From Pseudomonas helleri (GTDB lineage Bacteria; Pseudomonadota; Gammaproteobacteria; Pseudomonadales; Pseudomonadaceae), in NCBI RefSeq assembly GCF_001043025.1, contig NZ_JYLD01000006.1:186001-250000 (forward strand): DNA of 64,000 nt, given 5' to 3'. Shown in pieces: positions 49,564-58,315 of the stretch (positions are counted from its first letter, which is position 1; each line of letters opens with the position of its first letter). The position numbers and the translations under genes are program-made. Below the pieces are notes generated by a model that ran no database searches, was not told the DNA's origin, and worked only from the letters and a program-made list of their open reading frames with translations.

Positions 49564-51948
49564 ATGCATAACCGTTCACTTTCTTTACTGGCTGCAGTGA
49601 TCTCAACCTTTACTTTGCTGCCCGCCTACGCCGACGATCCGGCACCCGGCGCCGACAGCAGCGAGCGTCTGGACACGGTGCTGGTCACCGGTACACGCGG
49701 TAAGGCCCGTACTGTGCTGGACTCACCGGTCCCGGTGGATGTGCTGACCGCTGCCGATCTTAAGTCGGCCGGAGCCAACAGCGGTGAGCTGGGCCAGGCG
49801 CTACAGACCTTGCTGCCCTCGTTCAACTTTCCGCGCCAGTCCAACTCTGGCGGTGCTGACCACGTGCGGGCCGCGCAATTGCGTGGCATGAGCCCGGATC
49901 AGGTGCTGGTGCTGGTCAACGGCAAGCGTCGACACACTTCGGCGGTGGTCAACGACTCGTCGAAAATCGGCCGTGGTACTGCGCCGGTGGACTTCAACTC
50001 AATCCCGATCAGCGCCATCAAACGTATTGAAGTGCTGCGCGATGGCGCGGGCGCCCAATACGGTTCCGACGCGATTGCCGGGGTGATCAACATCATTCTC
50101 GATGACGCCCCGGAAGGCGGCGAAGTGTCCACCACGTATGGCGCGTATCACACCCGTGAAAACGCCATCGGCAAGCGCATCACAGACGGCCAGAGCAGCC
50201 AGACTTCAGCCAAGATCGGCACCCGCCTGGGTGAAGACGGCGGGTTTATCCGCGTGGGCACCGAGTACAAGGACCGCAACCCGACCAACCGCGCCGGTTA
50301 TGACGGTTTCGCCGACACACCGGGGCAACGCAACTTCGCCATGGGCGATGGTCTGGCGCGGGATGTGAACGTGTGGTTCAACTCTGAACTGCCTGTTGGC
50401 GACAGCAAAGCCTACTCGTTCGGCACCTACAACGAGCGCCATACCACCGGCTCGGATTTTTACCGCGAAGCTTCTGAGCACCCGGAGTTTTACCCCAACG
50501 GCTACCTCCCACAGTCCCTTGGCGACAACAAAGACTTGTCTTTGACCGCTGGTTTTAAAGGCATGCTCGATGACGACTGGGACTACGACAGCAGCCTCAC
50601 CCACGGGCGCAACCGCTTCGATGGTTCAACCCAGCGCACCTTCAACCCCAGCCTCGGTGCAGACTCGCCGACGCGTTTTAACACCGGCGACTATGAGTTC
50701 CGCCAGACCACCGCCAACCTGGACTTGAGCCGCGAGGTGCGCTTTGCCGATCGCTCGTTCGTGCTGGCCGTGGGCGGTGAATACCGTTACGAAAACTACC
50801 TGACGTTTGCCGGTGACCCGGCCTCTTACTTCGGCAACGGTGCAGACGGCGCCAACGGCCTGCGCCCCAGCGAAGAGGTGAACCTGGACCGCAATGTGTT
50901 CGGCACGTACGCCGAGTTGTCCGGGGACCTCACCGACCGTTTGTTTGTCGACGTGGCCACACGTTTTGAGCATTACGACGACGCGGGCAGCAAACTCACC
51001 GGCAAGCTCAGCGGGCGCTATCGCCTGACTGACCAACTGGCCTTGCGAGGTGCGGTGTCGAACAACTTCCGTGCGCCGTCGCTGGCACAGGTCGGGTTCC
51101 AGAACACCACCACCAACTACGGTGACAACGGCGTGCTGACCGACATCCGTACGCTGCCGGTCAACAGCCCTATCGCCCGCGCCCTGGGCGCCCAGAAGCT
51201 CGACCCGGAAACCTCGAAAAACTTCAGCCTCGGCCTCACCGCTCAGCTCAACGACCGCTTTGATGCGTCGCTGGACGTGTTCCATATCGCCGTCAAAGAC
51301 CGCATCACTCTGTCTCAACGGATTGGCAGTGACGCGCTGGAGCAGTACATCAACGACAACTTTGGTGTGCCGGGCGTGCATGACGTGAGCTTCTTCACCA
51401 ACGCCGCCGACACCAGCACCAACGGTGCCGAGCTGGTGCTCAACTACCACCAGCCGCTGTTCGACGGCGTGTGGGGCGTAACTGGCGCCTACACCTACAA
51501 CCACACCAAAGTCACCAAGACCCGTGGCACGCCTTCGCAGTTGTCGGGGCTGGGCATCGGCAGCGATGCGCTGGTGGGTGTTGAGGAGCGCAACACCTTG
51601 ACCGACGCAGCGCCCAAGGACCGCATCGTGCTCTCGACCAACTGGGCCAACCAGCACTGGGGCCTGATGAGCCGCCTGACGCGTCAGGGCAAAACCACCC
51701 GCGTGTTCGATTTTGGCGATTCCTGGCCGACGCAAACCTACGGCGCGGTTTGGCAACTGGATGCTGAAGCGCAATACAAATTCACCCCGGCGTTCGACAT
51801 CGCGGTGGGTGGCACCAACCTGACCGACAAATACCCGGACCGCTCCAACTCGCAAATCAACTACGGGGGCAACCTGCCGTATGACGTGCTGTCGCCGATC
51901 GGCACCAACGGCGCGTACTACTACACCCGTCTTACTTACGCGTTTTAA
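49564..51948 (+). CDS. TonB-dependent outer-membrane receptor
   Basis: A 794-residue receptor. The signal peptide is SLSLLAAVISTFTLLPAYA; a TonB-box-like LDTVLVTGTRGKAR and the plug motifs VLVLVNGKRRHTSAVVNDS and IEVLRDGAGAQYGSDAIAGVINIIL follow. The barrel ends TRLTYAF. The RHTSA variant of the plug occurs in receptors for diverse ligands, including non-iron nutrients. AGGAG lies seven bases before ATG 49564. It lies 120 nt after the sugar-type binding protein in the same direction, so it may deliver the same nutrient across the outer membrane. Confidence 0.9.
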   Translation: MHNRSLSLLAAVISTFTLLPAYADDPAPGADSSERLDTVLVTGTRGKARTVLDSPVPVDVLTAADLKSAGANSGELGQALQTLLPSFNFPRQSNSGGADHVRAAQLRGMSPDQVLVLVNGKRRHTSAVVNDSSKIGRGTAPVDFNSIPISAIKRIEVLRDGAGAQYGSDAIAGVINIILDDAPEGGEVSTTYGAYHTRENAIGKRITDGQSSQTSAKIGTRLGEDGGFIRVGTEYKDRNPTNRAGYDGFADTPGQRNFAMGDGLARDVNVWFNSELPVGDSKAYSFGTYNERHTTGSDFYREASEHPEFYPNGYLPQSLGDNKDLSLTAGFKGMLDDDWDYDSSLTHGRNRFDGSTQRTFNPSLGADSPTRFNTGDYEFRQTTANLDLSREVRFADRSFVLAVGGEYRYENYLTFAGDPASYFGNGADGANGLRPSEEVNLDRNVFGTYAELSGDLTDRLFVDVATRFEHYDDAGSKLTGKLSGRYRLTDQLALRGAVSNNFRAPSLAQVGFQNTTTNYGDNGVLTDIRTLPVNSPIARALGAQKLDPETSKNFSLGLTAQLNDRFDASLDVFHIAVKDRITLSQRIGSDALEQYINDNFGVPGVHDVSFFTNAADTSTNGAELVLNYHQPLFDGVWGVTGAYTYNHTKVTKTRGTPSQLSGLGIGSDALVGVEERNTLTDAAPKDRIVLSTNWANQHWGLMSRLTRQGKTTRVFDFGDSWPTQTYGAVWQLDAEAQYKFTPAFDIAVGGTNLTDKYPDRSNSQINYGGNLPYDVLSPIGTNGAYYYTRLTYAF

Positions 51949-51956
51949 ATCTTCTG

Positions 51957-52024
51957 TGTAGGAGCGAGCTTGCCTCGCGATCTTTTAAAACGTCAAAAGA
52001 TCGCGAGACGAGCTCGCTCCTACA
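51957..52024. repeat. REP inverted pair (TGTAGGAGCGAGCTTGCC type)
   Basis: Inverted arms of about 30 nt with two mismatches around AAAACG, 9 nt after the receptor stop and 31 nt before the permease gene. It should terminate or attenuate transcription between the two. Confidence 0.85.
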
Positions 52025-52054
52025 GGGGGATTCGGGTTTTTGGGGAACACTTTT

Positions 52055-53425
52055 ATGAGCGAAGACGTATCTGCCATTGCCGGTGTTCAGCGCCATTTGC
52101 CGGTTTTCCAGGCATTGCTGGTCACCCTCGGCATGGTGATTACCACCGATATTTTGAAAACCGCACCCACGGTTGCGCTCAATGTGGGCAGCGACCATTT
52201 TTATTGGGTGTGGATACTCGGCGGGCTGCTGTCGATGGCGGGCGCCTTGTGCTTTGCAGAGATGGCCACGGCGTTTCCGCACCCCGGCGGTGACTACCAT
52301 TTTTTGTGTCTGGCCTATGGCGAGCGCGTGGGGATGCTGTTTGCCTGGTCGCGTTTTTCGGTGATGCACACCGGCTGGATCGCGCTTTCAGCCTTTATGT
52401 TTGCCGATTACGTCAACGCGGTTCTGCCGCTCGGACCTTATGGTTCCGGGCTGTTTGCCGCCGGGGTGATCATCGCCCTGGTGCTGTTGAATTTGCTCGG
52501 CCGTGAGATTGGCTTTCTGACACAGACGGCCTTGGTGGTGCTGCTCGCCCTGGGGTTTCTGAGCATTGCGGCAGCAGGTGGCTGGCTGGCCTGGCAAGGT
52601 TTTGTACCCAAGGTGCCGAAAGTACTGGCGGTGCCTGAGCAAACCGGTTTTGCCGGTTTTTCTGCGGCAATGATTTTTGTTTTTCTGGCCTTTGGTGGCT
52701 GGAGCGATGCGGCCACGTTGTCGGCTGAGGTGCGTGATGGGCGGCGTGGCATGTTCATCGCCATGCTCGGCGCGCTGAGCCTGCTGCTGGCTATTTATCT
52801 GGCCTTGAACTGGGCCTTTATTCAGGGCCTGGGCTATGAGGGGCTGGCGGCCAGCGAGGCGCCGGGGGTCGAACTGCTGAACCGGGCATTTGGTGCCCCC
52901 GGTGTCGGCCTGATTCTGCTGGTGGTGGGTATTTCAGCGATTGCCAGTATCAATTCAACCCTGCTGGTGGGTGCTCGCACCACCTTCGCGGCGGCGCGGC
53001 AAGTGCCGCAATTGAGCGGCCTCGCGGTGTGGGACAAACGCCATGGCGTGCCACGTCGGGCGTTGCTGGCGATTGGTGCCGTGTCGCTGTTGTTGGTGCT
53101 GTTTGGCAGTTTTTCGCAAAGCGGCTTTAACACCATGGTGGAATACCTGACCCCGGTGTACTGGCTGTTTTTGAGCCTGAGCACCCTGGCCCTGTTGATC
53201 TTGCGGCACAAGTTTCCCGATGCGCCAAGACCGGTCAAAGTGCCTTTATACCCGGTGCTGCCGCTGCTGTTTTTCTCGCTATGCCTGTACATGCTGTATT
53301 CCAGCGTGGTGTTCGTCGGTTACGGCGCACTGCTGGGGATTGCCGTACTGGTGCTGGGCGCGATTTTGCTGGCGCTGCTGGGCAACACCAGCATCAAGCC
53401 GTCATCGACTGAGGAGCTGTTATGA
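52055..53425 (+). CDS. APC-superfamily amino-acid permease
   Basis: A 456-residue permease with about twelve hydrophobic helices. APC features are LVTLGMVITTDILKTAPTVALNVG in helix 1, the GALCFAEMATAFPHPGGDYHFL stretch of helices 2-3, and FVFLAFGGWSDAATLSAEVRDGRRGMFIAML. It imports or exchanges an amino acid or amine; substrate unknown. GGGGA precedes ATG 52055. Its stop overlaps the start of the DUF3574 gene (ATGA). Confidence 0.88.
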   Translation: MSEDVSAIAGVQRHLPVFQALLVTLGMVITTDILKTAPTVALNVGSDHFYWVWILGGLLSMAGALCFAEMATAFPHPGGDYHFLCLAYGERVGMLFAWSRFSVMHTGWIALSAFMFADYVNAVLPLGPYGSGLFAAGVIIALVLLNLLGREIGFLTQTALVVLLALGFLSIAAAGGWLAWQGFVPKVPKVLAVPEQTGFAGFSAAMIFVFLAFGGWSDAATLSAEVRDGRRGMFIAMLGALSLLLAIYLALNWAFIQGLGYEGLAASEAPGVELLNRAFGAPGVGLILLVVGISAIASINSTLLVGARTTFAAARQVPQLSGLAVWDKRHGVPRRALLAIGAVSLLLVLFGSFSQSGFNTMVEYLTPVYWLFLSLSTLALLILRHKFPDAPRPVKVPLYPVLPLLFFSLCLYMLYSSVVFVGYGALLGIAVLVLGAILLALLGNTSIKPSSTEELL

Positions 53426-53868
53426 AGAAGTGGGGTGTGTTTGCGCTGCTGCTGGTGGTTGCCGCCGTGGTCGCCGTGGGCGTCGCGCGAGATAAAAAAC
53501 CGCTGGCGGGCGACCTTGATGGCCGCGCCATGGTGCGCAGTGAGCTGTACTTTGCCGCCGTGGACCCGCAGGCGTGGGATGAGTTTTTGTCTGCCGAGGT
53601 GACGCCACGCTTCCCGGATGGGCTGAGCTGGTACAAAGTCAACGGGCAATGGCGCGGGCCGTCCGGCAAGCCGGAAAAGCTGCCGTCGCGCATCATGATC
53701 CTGATCCATGCCGATAACAGCGCCAACCGCGAAGCGCTGGCCACCATCGGCCGGTTGTTCCAGGAGCGCTTCGGCTATGCGGTGTTGCAAGTGGTCAATC
53801 CGGTCCGGGCAAGCGACCCGGACTGGACAGCCGAACGTCTGGACGACAATCGGCAACTTTCACACTAG
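53422..53868 (+). CDS. DUF3574-family protein, membrane-anchored
   Basis: A 148-residue protein with an N-terminal hydrophobic segment (WGVFALLLVVAAVVAVGVA) that may be a signal anchor. It has the family pattern MVRSELYFAAVDPQAWDEFLSAEVTPRFPDGLSW...NGQWRGPSGKPEKLPSRIMILIHADN. Function unknown. It is translationally coupled to the APC permease and faces a paralogue tail to tail; the two stop codons share the palindrome CTAG. Confidence 0.8.
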   Translation: MKKWGVFALLLVVAAVVAVGVARDKKPLAGDLDGRAMVRSELYFAAVDPQAWDEFLSAEVTPRFPDGLSWYKVNGQWRGPSGKPEKLPSRIMILIHADNSANREALATIGRLFQERFGYAVLQVVNPVRASDPDWTAERLDDNRQLSH

Positions 53869-54329
53869 AACGACACCTGCGCCGGTTGTGACAGGCGCAG
53901 TACAGACAGATCGCCGGTGATGCGCTTCCAGGCCAGGCGAATGGCTTCGATGTCCTGCTCATGCTGCGCGGTGCCTTCGTGCAGGATGACGATCACCTTG
54001 GTGCTCAGCCGCTCCGGCTCGGGGGCACCGTGGTCGCGCCATTGGCCGTAGGCTTCAAGCACGCTGAAGCCGTCCGGAAAGCGTGTCGTGACTTCCTTGT
54101 CCAAAAACTCTGTCCAGCGCTGCGGGCTGATGACGTCAGCGCCGCTGCCGCCCAGGGTCCCCAATGAGAAATACAGCTCCGTGCGCAGCCATTGCGCCTG
54201 GGCGGGTCGCGTCGGGTCGCCGTGCAGTGATGAACTGGCCGGGTCTTTGGTGTGTACGGCAGCTGGCGGTGCACTGGCACAACCGGCAAGCGCCAGAAAC
54301 AGTGCAGCGAACAGAAAACGTGACGGCAT
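53865..54329 (-). CDS. DUF3574-family lipoprotein, paralogue of the convergent gene
   Basis: A 154-residue protein with a lipoprotein signal: LFAALFLALAGCASAP with the lipobox LAGC near residue 17. The domain repeats the DUF3574 pattern: LRTELYFSLG...RWTEFLDKEVTTRFPDGFSVLEAYGQWRDH...LSTKVIVILHEGT. Probably an outer-membrane lipoprotein of unknown function. ATG 54329 gives the lipoprotein leader; the ORF extends upstream without one. Its 3' end overlaps the convergent paralogue. Confidence 0.82.
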   Translation of the reverse strand: MPSRFLFAALFLALAGCASAPPAAVHTKDPASSSLHGDPTRPAQAQWLRTELYFSLGTLGGSGADVISPQRWTEFLDKEVTTRFPDGFSVLEAYGQWRDHGAPEPERLSTKVIVILHEGTAQHEQDIEAIRLAWKRITGDLSVLRLSQPAQVSF

Positions 54330-54670
54330 GAAGCGACCTGCAATCTTGGTGGGTGGGGGTGGAAAGGCCGACACTATAGAGGGCGTTTTGATGGCTCATC
54401 CAAGACTAAAAACAGCTTTTTAAATAGCTTAAAGGTATAAGAATCGCCCCCTGCTTGTGTAGGAGCGAGCTCGCCTCGCGATCTTTTGACCCTGACATTA
54501 CAAGATCGCAGCCTTCGTTCCTCGACAGCTCCTACGGGGGGGATTGGGCCTCTGTATCTGATATTTATGCTCACATCCCAGCTTAATAATATTTTATTTA
54601 AAACAGCCCTCCCCCTAGCCTTGAAGTCATGCACGAACTGAATCCAACTGCATTACGCAAGGACAGAGAC
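54330..54670. other. 341-nt intergenic region with a mixed REP pair (54458-54535)
   Basis: A TGTAGGAGCGAGCTCGCC arm at 54458 is followed by an inverted arm of the other sequence type (GATCGCAGCC...AGCTCCTA to 54535), a hybrid pair. The stretch 54565-54615 is very AT-rich (TTAATAATATTTTATTTAAA) and is the likely promoter of the following operon. No gene is seen. Confidence 0.6.
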
Positions 54671-55960
54671 ATGACGCTAGCGACAACAACAATAGACACC
54701 TTGGTAGTGGGGGCTGGCCAGGCGGGTGTGGCCATGAGTGAGCACCTGAGCAAGCAAGGTGTGCCTCATCTGGTGCTGGAGCGCAGTCGTATCGCTGAAC
54801 GCTGGCGCACCGGTCGCTGGGATTCGCTGGTCGCCAACGGCCCGGCCTGGCATGACCGTTTCCCCGGCCTGGAATTCGATGACGTGGCCGCCGATGGCTT
54901 CGCCCCCAAAGAACGCGTCGCCGATTACTTTGAAGCCTATGCACGCAAGTTCAATGCGCCGATCCGCACCGGTGTCGATGTGCTCTCGGTGGTGCGCAAT
55001 GTCGGCCGCCCGGGCTTTACCGTGCACACCAGCGAGGGCGTGATCGACGCCAAGCGTGTGGTTGCAGCCACCGGCCCGTTCCAGAAGCCGGTGATCCCGG
55101 CCATTGCCCCGCAAGACACTGCGCTGCATCAAATCCATTCAGCGGATTACCGCAACCCGGCGCAACTGCCTGCGGGCGCTGTGCTGGTGGTGGGCGCCGG
55201 TTCGTCCGGGGTGCAGATTGCTGATGAACTGCAACGCTCGGGGCGCCAGGTGTACTTGTCGGTCGGTGCCCACGACCGCCCTCCCCGCGCCTACCGTAAC
55301 CGTGATTTCTGCTGGTGGCTGGGGGTGCTGGGTGAATGGGATCAGGCGGCGATGAAGCCGGGCCGCGAGCACGTGACGATTGCTGTCAGCGGCGCCCACG
55401 GTGGCAAGACCATCGATTTTCGTGAGCTGGCCCAGCAAGGCATGATCCTGGTGGGGCTGACTCAGGCGTTCAACAACGGCGTCGCCAGCTTCCAGCCCAA
55501 CCTGCTGGAAAACCTCAAGCGCGGCGATGAAAACTACCTGGCGCTGCTGGATGCGGCAGACGCCTACATCGAGCGCAATGGCCTCGATTTACCGCTGGAG
55601 CCACAAGCCCGCCAGGTGTTCCCGGACGCCGACTGCGTGAAAAACCCGATTCTGCAATTGGACCTGGCGGTTGCCGGGATCACTTCGATTATCTGGGCCA
55701 CCGGCTTTGCCGTGGACTACAGCTGGCTGCAAGTCGATGCCTTTGACGCCGCCGGCAAGCCGCAGCACCAGCGCGGTGTGTCGAGTGAATCGGGGATCTA
55801 CTTCCTCGGATTGCCATGGCAGTCACGCCGTGGCTCGTCGTTTATCTGGGGCGTGTGGCACGACGCCAAATACGTGGCCGACCACATCAGCATCCAGCGC
55901 CAATACCTTGAATACCGCGACGCCGCACCGGTTGTTCGGCAATCGCCTGTCAGCGCCTGA
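54671..55960 (+). CDS. flavin-containing monooxygenase-like NAD(P)/FAD oxidoreductase
   Basis: A 429-residue two-dinucleotide-fold flavoprotein. The FAD motif is TLVVGAGQAGVAMSEHL, followed by ERWRTGRWDSL as in FMO/Baeyer-Villiger-like relatives. The NAD(P) motif is VLVVGAGSSGVQIADEL, and WATGFAVDYSWL is the ATG-type motif. The strict FMO FxGxxxHxxxF fingerprint is not seen. It probably hydroxylates or oxidises an N-containing substrate with NADPH and O2. AAGGA lies before ATG 54671. It heads a tight operon with RidA, DUF1028 and an M20 deacylase. Confidence 0.85.
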   Translation: MTLATTTIDTLVVGAGQAGVAMSEHLSKQGVPHLVLERSRIAERWRTGRWDSLVANGPAWHDRFPGLEFDDVAADGFAPKERVADYFEAYARKFNAPIRTGVDVLSVVRNVGRPGFTVHTSEGVIDAKRVVAATGPFQKPVIPAIAPQDTALHQIHSADYRNPAQLPAGAVLVVGAGSSGVQIADELQRSGRQVYLSVGAHDRPPRAYRNRDFCWWLGVLGEWDQAAMKPGREHVTIAVSGAHGGKTIDFRELAQQGMILVGLTQAFNNGVASFQPNLLENLKRGDENYLALLDAADAYIERNGLDLPLEPQARQVFPDADCVKNPILQLDLAVAGITSIIWATGFAVDYSWLQVDAFDAAGKPQHQRGVSSESGIYFLGLPWQSRRGSSFIWGVWHDAKYVADHISIQRQYLEYRDAAPVVRQSPVSA

Positions 55961-55984
55961 TTAACTATTTCTGGAGTTTTTTTG

Positions 55985-56395
55985 ATGCCTACTCACACTC
56001 GCATCCGCATGTTCAACACCAAAGAAACCTACCCGAACCAGAGCCTGGACAACGACCTGTGCCAGGCCGTGCGTGCCGGTAACACGGTGTATGTCCGTGG
56101 CCAGGTGGGCACTGATTTCGAGGGCAACCTGATCGGCCTCGGCGACCCGCGTGCCCAAGCCGAGCAAGCCATGCGCAACGTCAAGCAACTGCTTGAAGAA
56201 GCCGGTAGCGACCTGAGCCACATCGTTAAAACCACCACCTACCTGATCGACCCGCGCTACCGCGAACCGGTGTATCAGGAAGTCGGTAAATGGCTCAAGG
56301 GCGTGTTCCCGATTTCCACCGGGCTGGTGGTGTCGGCACTGGGTCAGCCGCAGTGGCTGATGGAAATTGACGTGATCGCTGTAATCCCGGAGTAA
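55985..56395 (+). CDS. RidA/YjgF/UK114-family protein
   Basis: A 136-residue RidA-fold protein: DLCQAVRAGNTVYVRGQVGTDFEGNLIG, then DPRAQAEQAMRNVKQLLEEAGSDLSHIVKTTTYLID. RidA hydrolyses reactive enamines/imines. The usual catalytic Arg lies in a C-terminal segment that here reads GVFPISTGLVVSALGQPQWLMEIDVIAVIPE, without an Arg before the E-x-D, so this is a divergent subfamily. GGAG lies nine bases before ATG 55985. It sits 24 nt after the flavoprotein gene, so it may act on that enzyme's imine product. Confidence 0.85.
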   Translation: MPTHTRIRMFNTKETYPNQSLDNDLCQAVRAGNTVYVRGQVGTDFEGNLIGLGDPRAQAEQAMRNVKQLLEEAGSDLSHIVKTTTYLIDPRYREPVYQEVGKWLKGVFPISTGLVVSALGQPQWLMEIDVIAVIPE

Positions 56396-56406
56396 GGAGG
56401 CTCGCC

Positions 56407-57084
56407 ATGACCTTTTCAATCGTCGCCCGTTGCGCAGAAACCGGCCAGTTGGGCATCGCCATCAGCTCATCGAGCATTGCCGTGGGCGCCCGTTGCCCAT
56501 GGCTGCGCCCTGGTGTGGGGGCGGTGTCGACCCAAAACATCACGCTGCCGGCATTGGGCCCGGATGTGCTCGACCTGCTGGAGCAAGGCCTCGCGCCCGG
56601 CGCGGCCATCGACACGGCGCTGACCCGCAACGGCTACAGCCAGTACCGGCAACTGACGGCGATTGATCATCAGGGCCGCTCCGTGCACTTCAGTGGCAGC
56701 GAAACCCTGGGCACGCACAATGCGCTGTCGGGCGAACAGTGTGTGGCGGCGGGCAATATGCTCGCTGACCACGCAGTGATTGCCGCAATGGTTCAGGCGT
56801 TTGAGCAAGGTGAAGGCCAGTTGGCCGATCGCCTGCTAGCCGCAATGCATGCGGCCATTGCTGCCGGCGGTGAAGCGGGCCCGGTGCATTCAGCCGCGTT
56901 GGTGGTGGTGGGCGAATTGACCTGGCCGATCATCAACCTGCGGGTGGATTGGGCCGATGAAAATCCCATCGGTGAGCTGCAAAAACTCTGGGACGCCTAC
57001 CGCCCACAGGTCCAGGATTACATCGACCGCGCCCTCGCGCCTGACCGTTCCCCTGGTTACGGCGTGGCGGGAGATGATCGATGA
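56407..57084 (+). CDS. DUF1028-family protein (Ntn-hydrolase-like)
   Basis: A 225-residue protein that begins with the DUF1028 signature MTFSIVARCAETGQLGIAISSSSIAVGARCPW and continues GVGAVSTQN, then the C-terminal acidic segment LRVDWADENPIGELQKLWDAY. The family resembles Ntn hydrolases, but its activity is not established. AAGGAGG precedes ATG 56407. It overlaps the M20 gene by ATGA and lies 11 nt after RidA. Confidence 0.85.
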   Translation: MTFSIVARCAETGQLGIAISSSSIAVGARCPWLRPGVGAVSTQNITLPALGPDVLDLLEQGLAPGAAIDTALTRNGYSQYRQLTAIDHQGRSVHFSGSETLGTHNALSGEQCVAAGNMLADHAVIAAMVQAFEQGEGQLADRLLAAMHAAIAAGGEAGPVHSAALVVVGELTWPIINLRVDWADENPIGELQKLWDAYRPQVQDYIDRALAPDRSPGYGVAGDDR

Positions 57085-58226
57085 GCAACAGCCGCAAACT
57101 GCTGCACACGCTGGTGGGGTTTGACACCACAAGCCGCGAGTCCAACCTGCATTTGATCGAGTTTGTACGCGATTACCTGGCAGGTTTTGGCGTGAGCTGC
57201 GAGCTGGTTTACAACGACGAACGCAGCAAGGCCAATCTGTTTGCCAGCATTGGCCCGAGCGAGGTCCCCGGCATTGTGTTGTCGGGGCATACCGACGTGG
57301 TACCGGTGGATGGCCAGCCCTGGACAACGCCGCCGTTCGAGCTGACCGAACACGACGGCAAGCTGTTTGGCCGGGGCACGGCAGACATGAAGGGCTATAT
57401 CGCCTGCGTGTTGGCGCTGGTACCGACGCTGGTGCAGACGCCGTTGCGCATACCGGTACACATTGCCCTGTCCTATGACGAAGAAGTCGGCTGTCTGGGC
57501 GTTCGCTCGTTGCTCAGCGTGCTGGAGCAGCGCCCGGTCAAGCCGATGCTGTGCATTATTGGCGAGCCAACAGAACTCAAGCCCGTGCTCGGGCATAAAG
57601 GCAAGTTGGCGATGCGCTGTGATGTGCACGGTGAAGCCTGCCATTCGGCTTATGCCCCCTATGGCGTGAATGCCATCGAGCATGCCGCCGAGTTGATTGG
57701 CGAGCTGGGCCGTCTTGGCCGCCAGTTGCGCGAACACAAGGACCCACGCTTTGACCCGCCTTACAGCACCGTGCAGACCGGGGTGATTGCCGGGGGCAAG
57801 GCGCTGAATATCGTGCCCGCCGATTGCCGCTTTGATTTTGAGATTCGCGCCTTGCCGTCACAGGACCCGGGTGAAGTGGCCGAGGCATTGCAAACCTATG
57901 CCATGCAGCACGTGCTGCCACGCATGAAGGCGGTGAGCGCGCAGAGTGCGATCCGTTTTACCGAGTTGTCAGCGTATCCGGGGCTGGTCACCGATGAGCG
58001 CAGCCAGGCGGCTGAGTTGATTGCGGCGTTTTCCGGGTCTCGGGAATTCGGCACGGTGGCGTTTGGCACTGAAGGCGGGTTGTTCGATGCCGTGGGCATC
58101 CCCACGGTGGTCTGCGGCCCGGGCAGCATGGACCAAGGGCACAAGCCCGATGAGTTTGTGAGCGTGGCGCAACTGGCCGGGTGTGATGCGATGCTGCTGC
58201 GGATGCTGGATTCTATCCGCGCTTAA
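57081..58226 (+). CDS. M20-family deacylase, acetylornithine deacetylase (ArgE) type
   Basis: A 381-residue metallohydrolase. Zinc-site motifs: SGHTDVVPVDGQPW, GRGTADMKGYIA (the bridging Asp) and SYDEEVGCLG (the general-base Glu), then a GEPTELKPVLGHKG segment and the terminal CGPGSMDQGHKPDEF His. It resembles ArgE, which removes acetyl from N-acetylornithine, but operon context with a flavoprotein, RidA and DUF1028 suggests a catabolic N-acyl or amide substrate. It is the last gene; a REP pair follows. Confidence 0.87.
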   Translation: MSNSRKLLHTLVGFDTTSRESNLHLIEFVRDYLAGFGVSCELVYNDERSKANLFASIGPSEVPGIVLSGHTDVVPVDGQPWTTPPFELTEHDGKLFGRGTADMKGYIACVLALVPTLVQTPLRIPVHIALSYDEEVGCLGVRSLLSVLEQRPVKPMLCIIGEPTELKPVLGHKGKLAMRCDVHGEACHSAYAPYGVNAIEHAAELIGELGRLGRQLREHKDPRFDPPYSTVQTGVIAGGKALNIVPADCRFDFEIRALPSQDPGEVAEALQTYAMQHVLPRMKAVSAQSAIRFTELSAYPGLVTDERSQAAELIAAFSGSREFGTVAFGTEGGLFDAVGIPTVVCGPGSMDQGHKPDEFVSVAQLAGCDAMLLRMLDSIRA

Positions 58227-58236
58227 GTTTTGCCCT

Positions 58237-58303
58237 TGTAGGAGCGAGCTTGCCTCGCGATCTTTTTAAAGATCAAAAGATCGCGAGGCAAGCTCGCTCC
58301 TAC
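58237..58303. repeat. REP inverted pair (TGTAGGAGCGAGCTTGCC type), terminator between convergent genes
   Basis: Inverted arms of about 28 nt, almost perfect, around a short A/T centre. It lies 10 nt after the M20 stop and 12 nt from the end of the convergent LysR gene. Confidence 0.85.
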
Positions 58304-58315
58304 TGGGTCGTGGGG

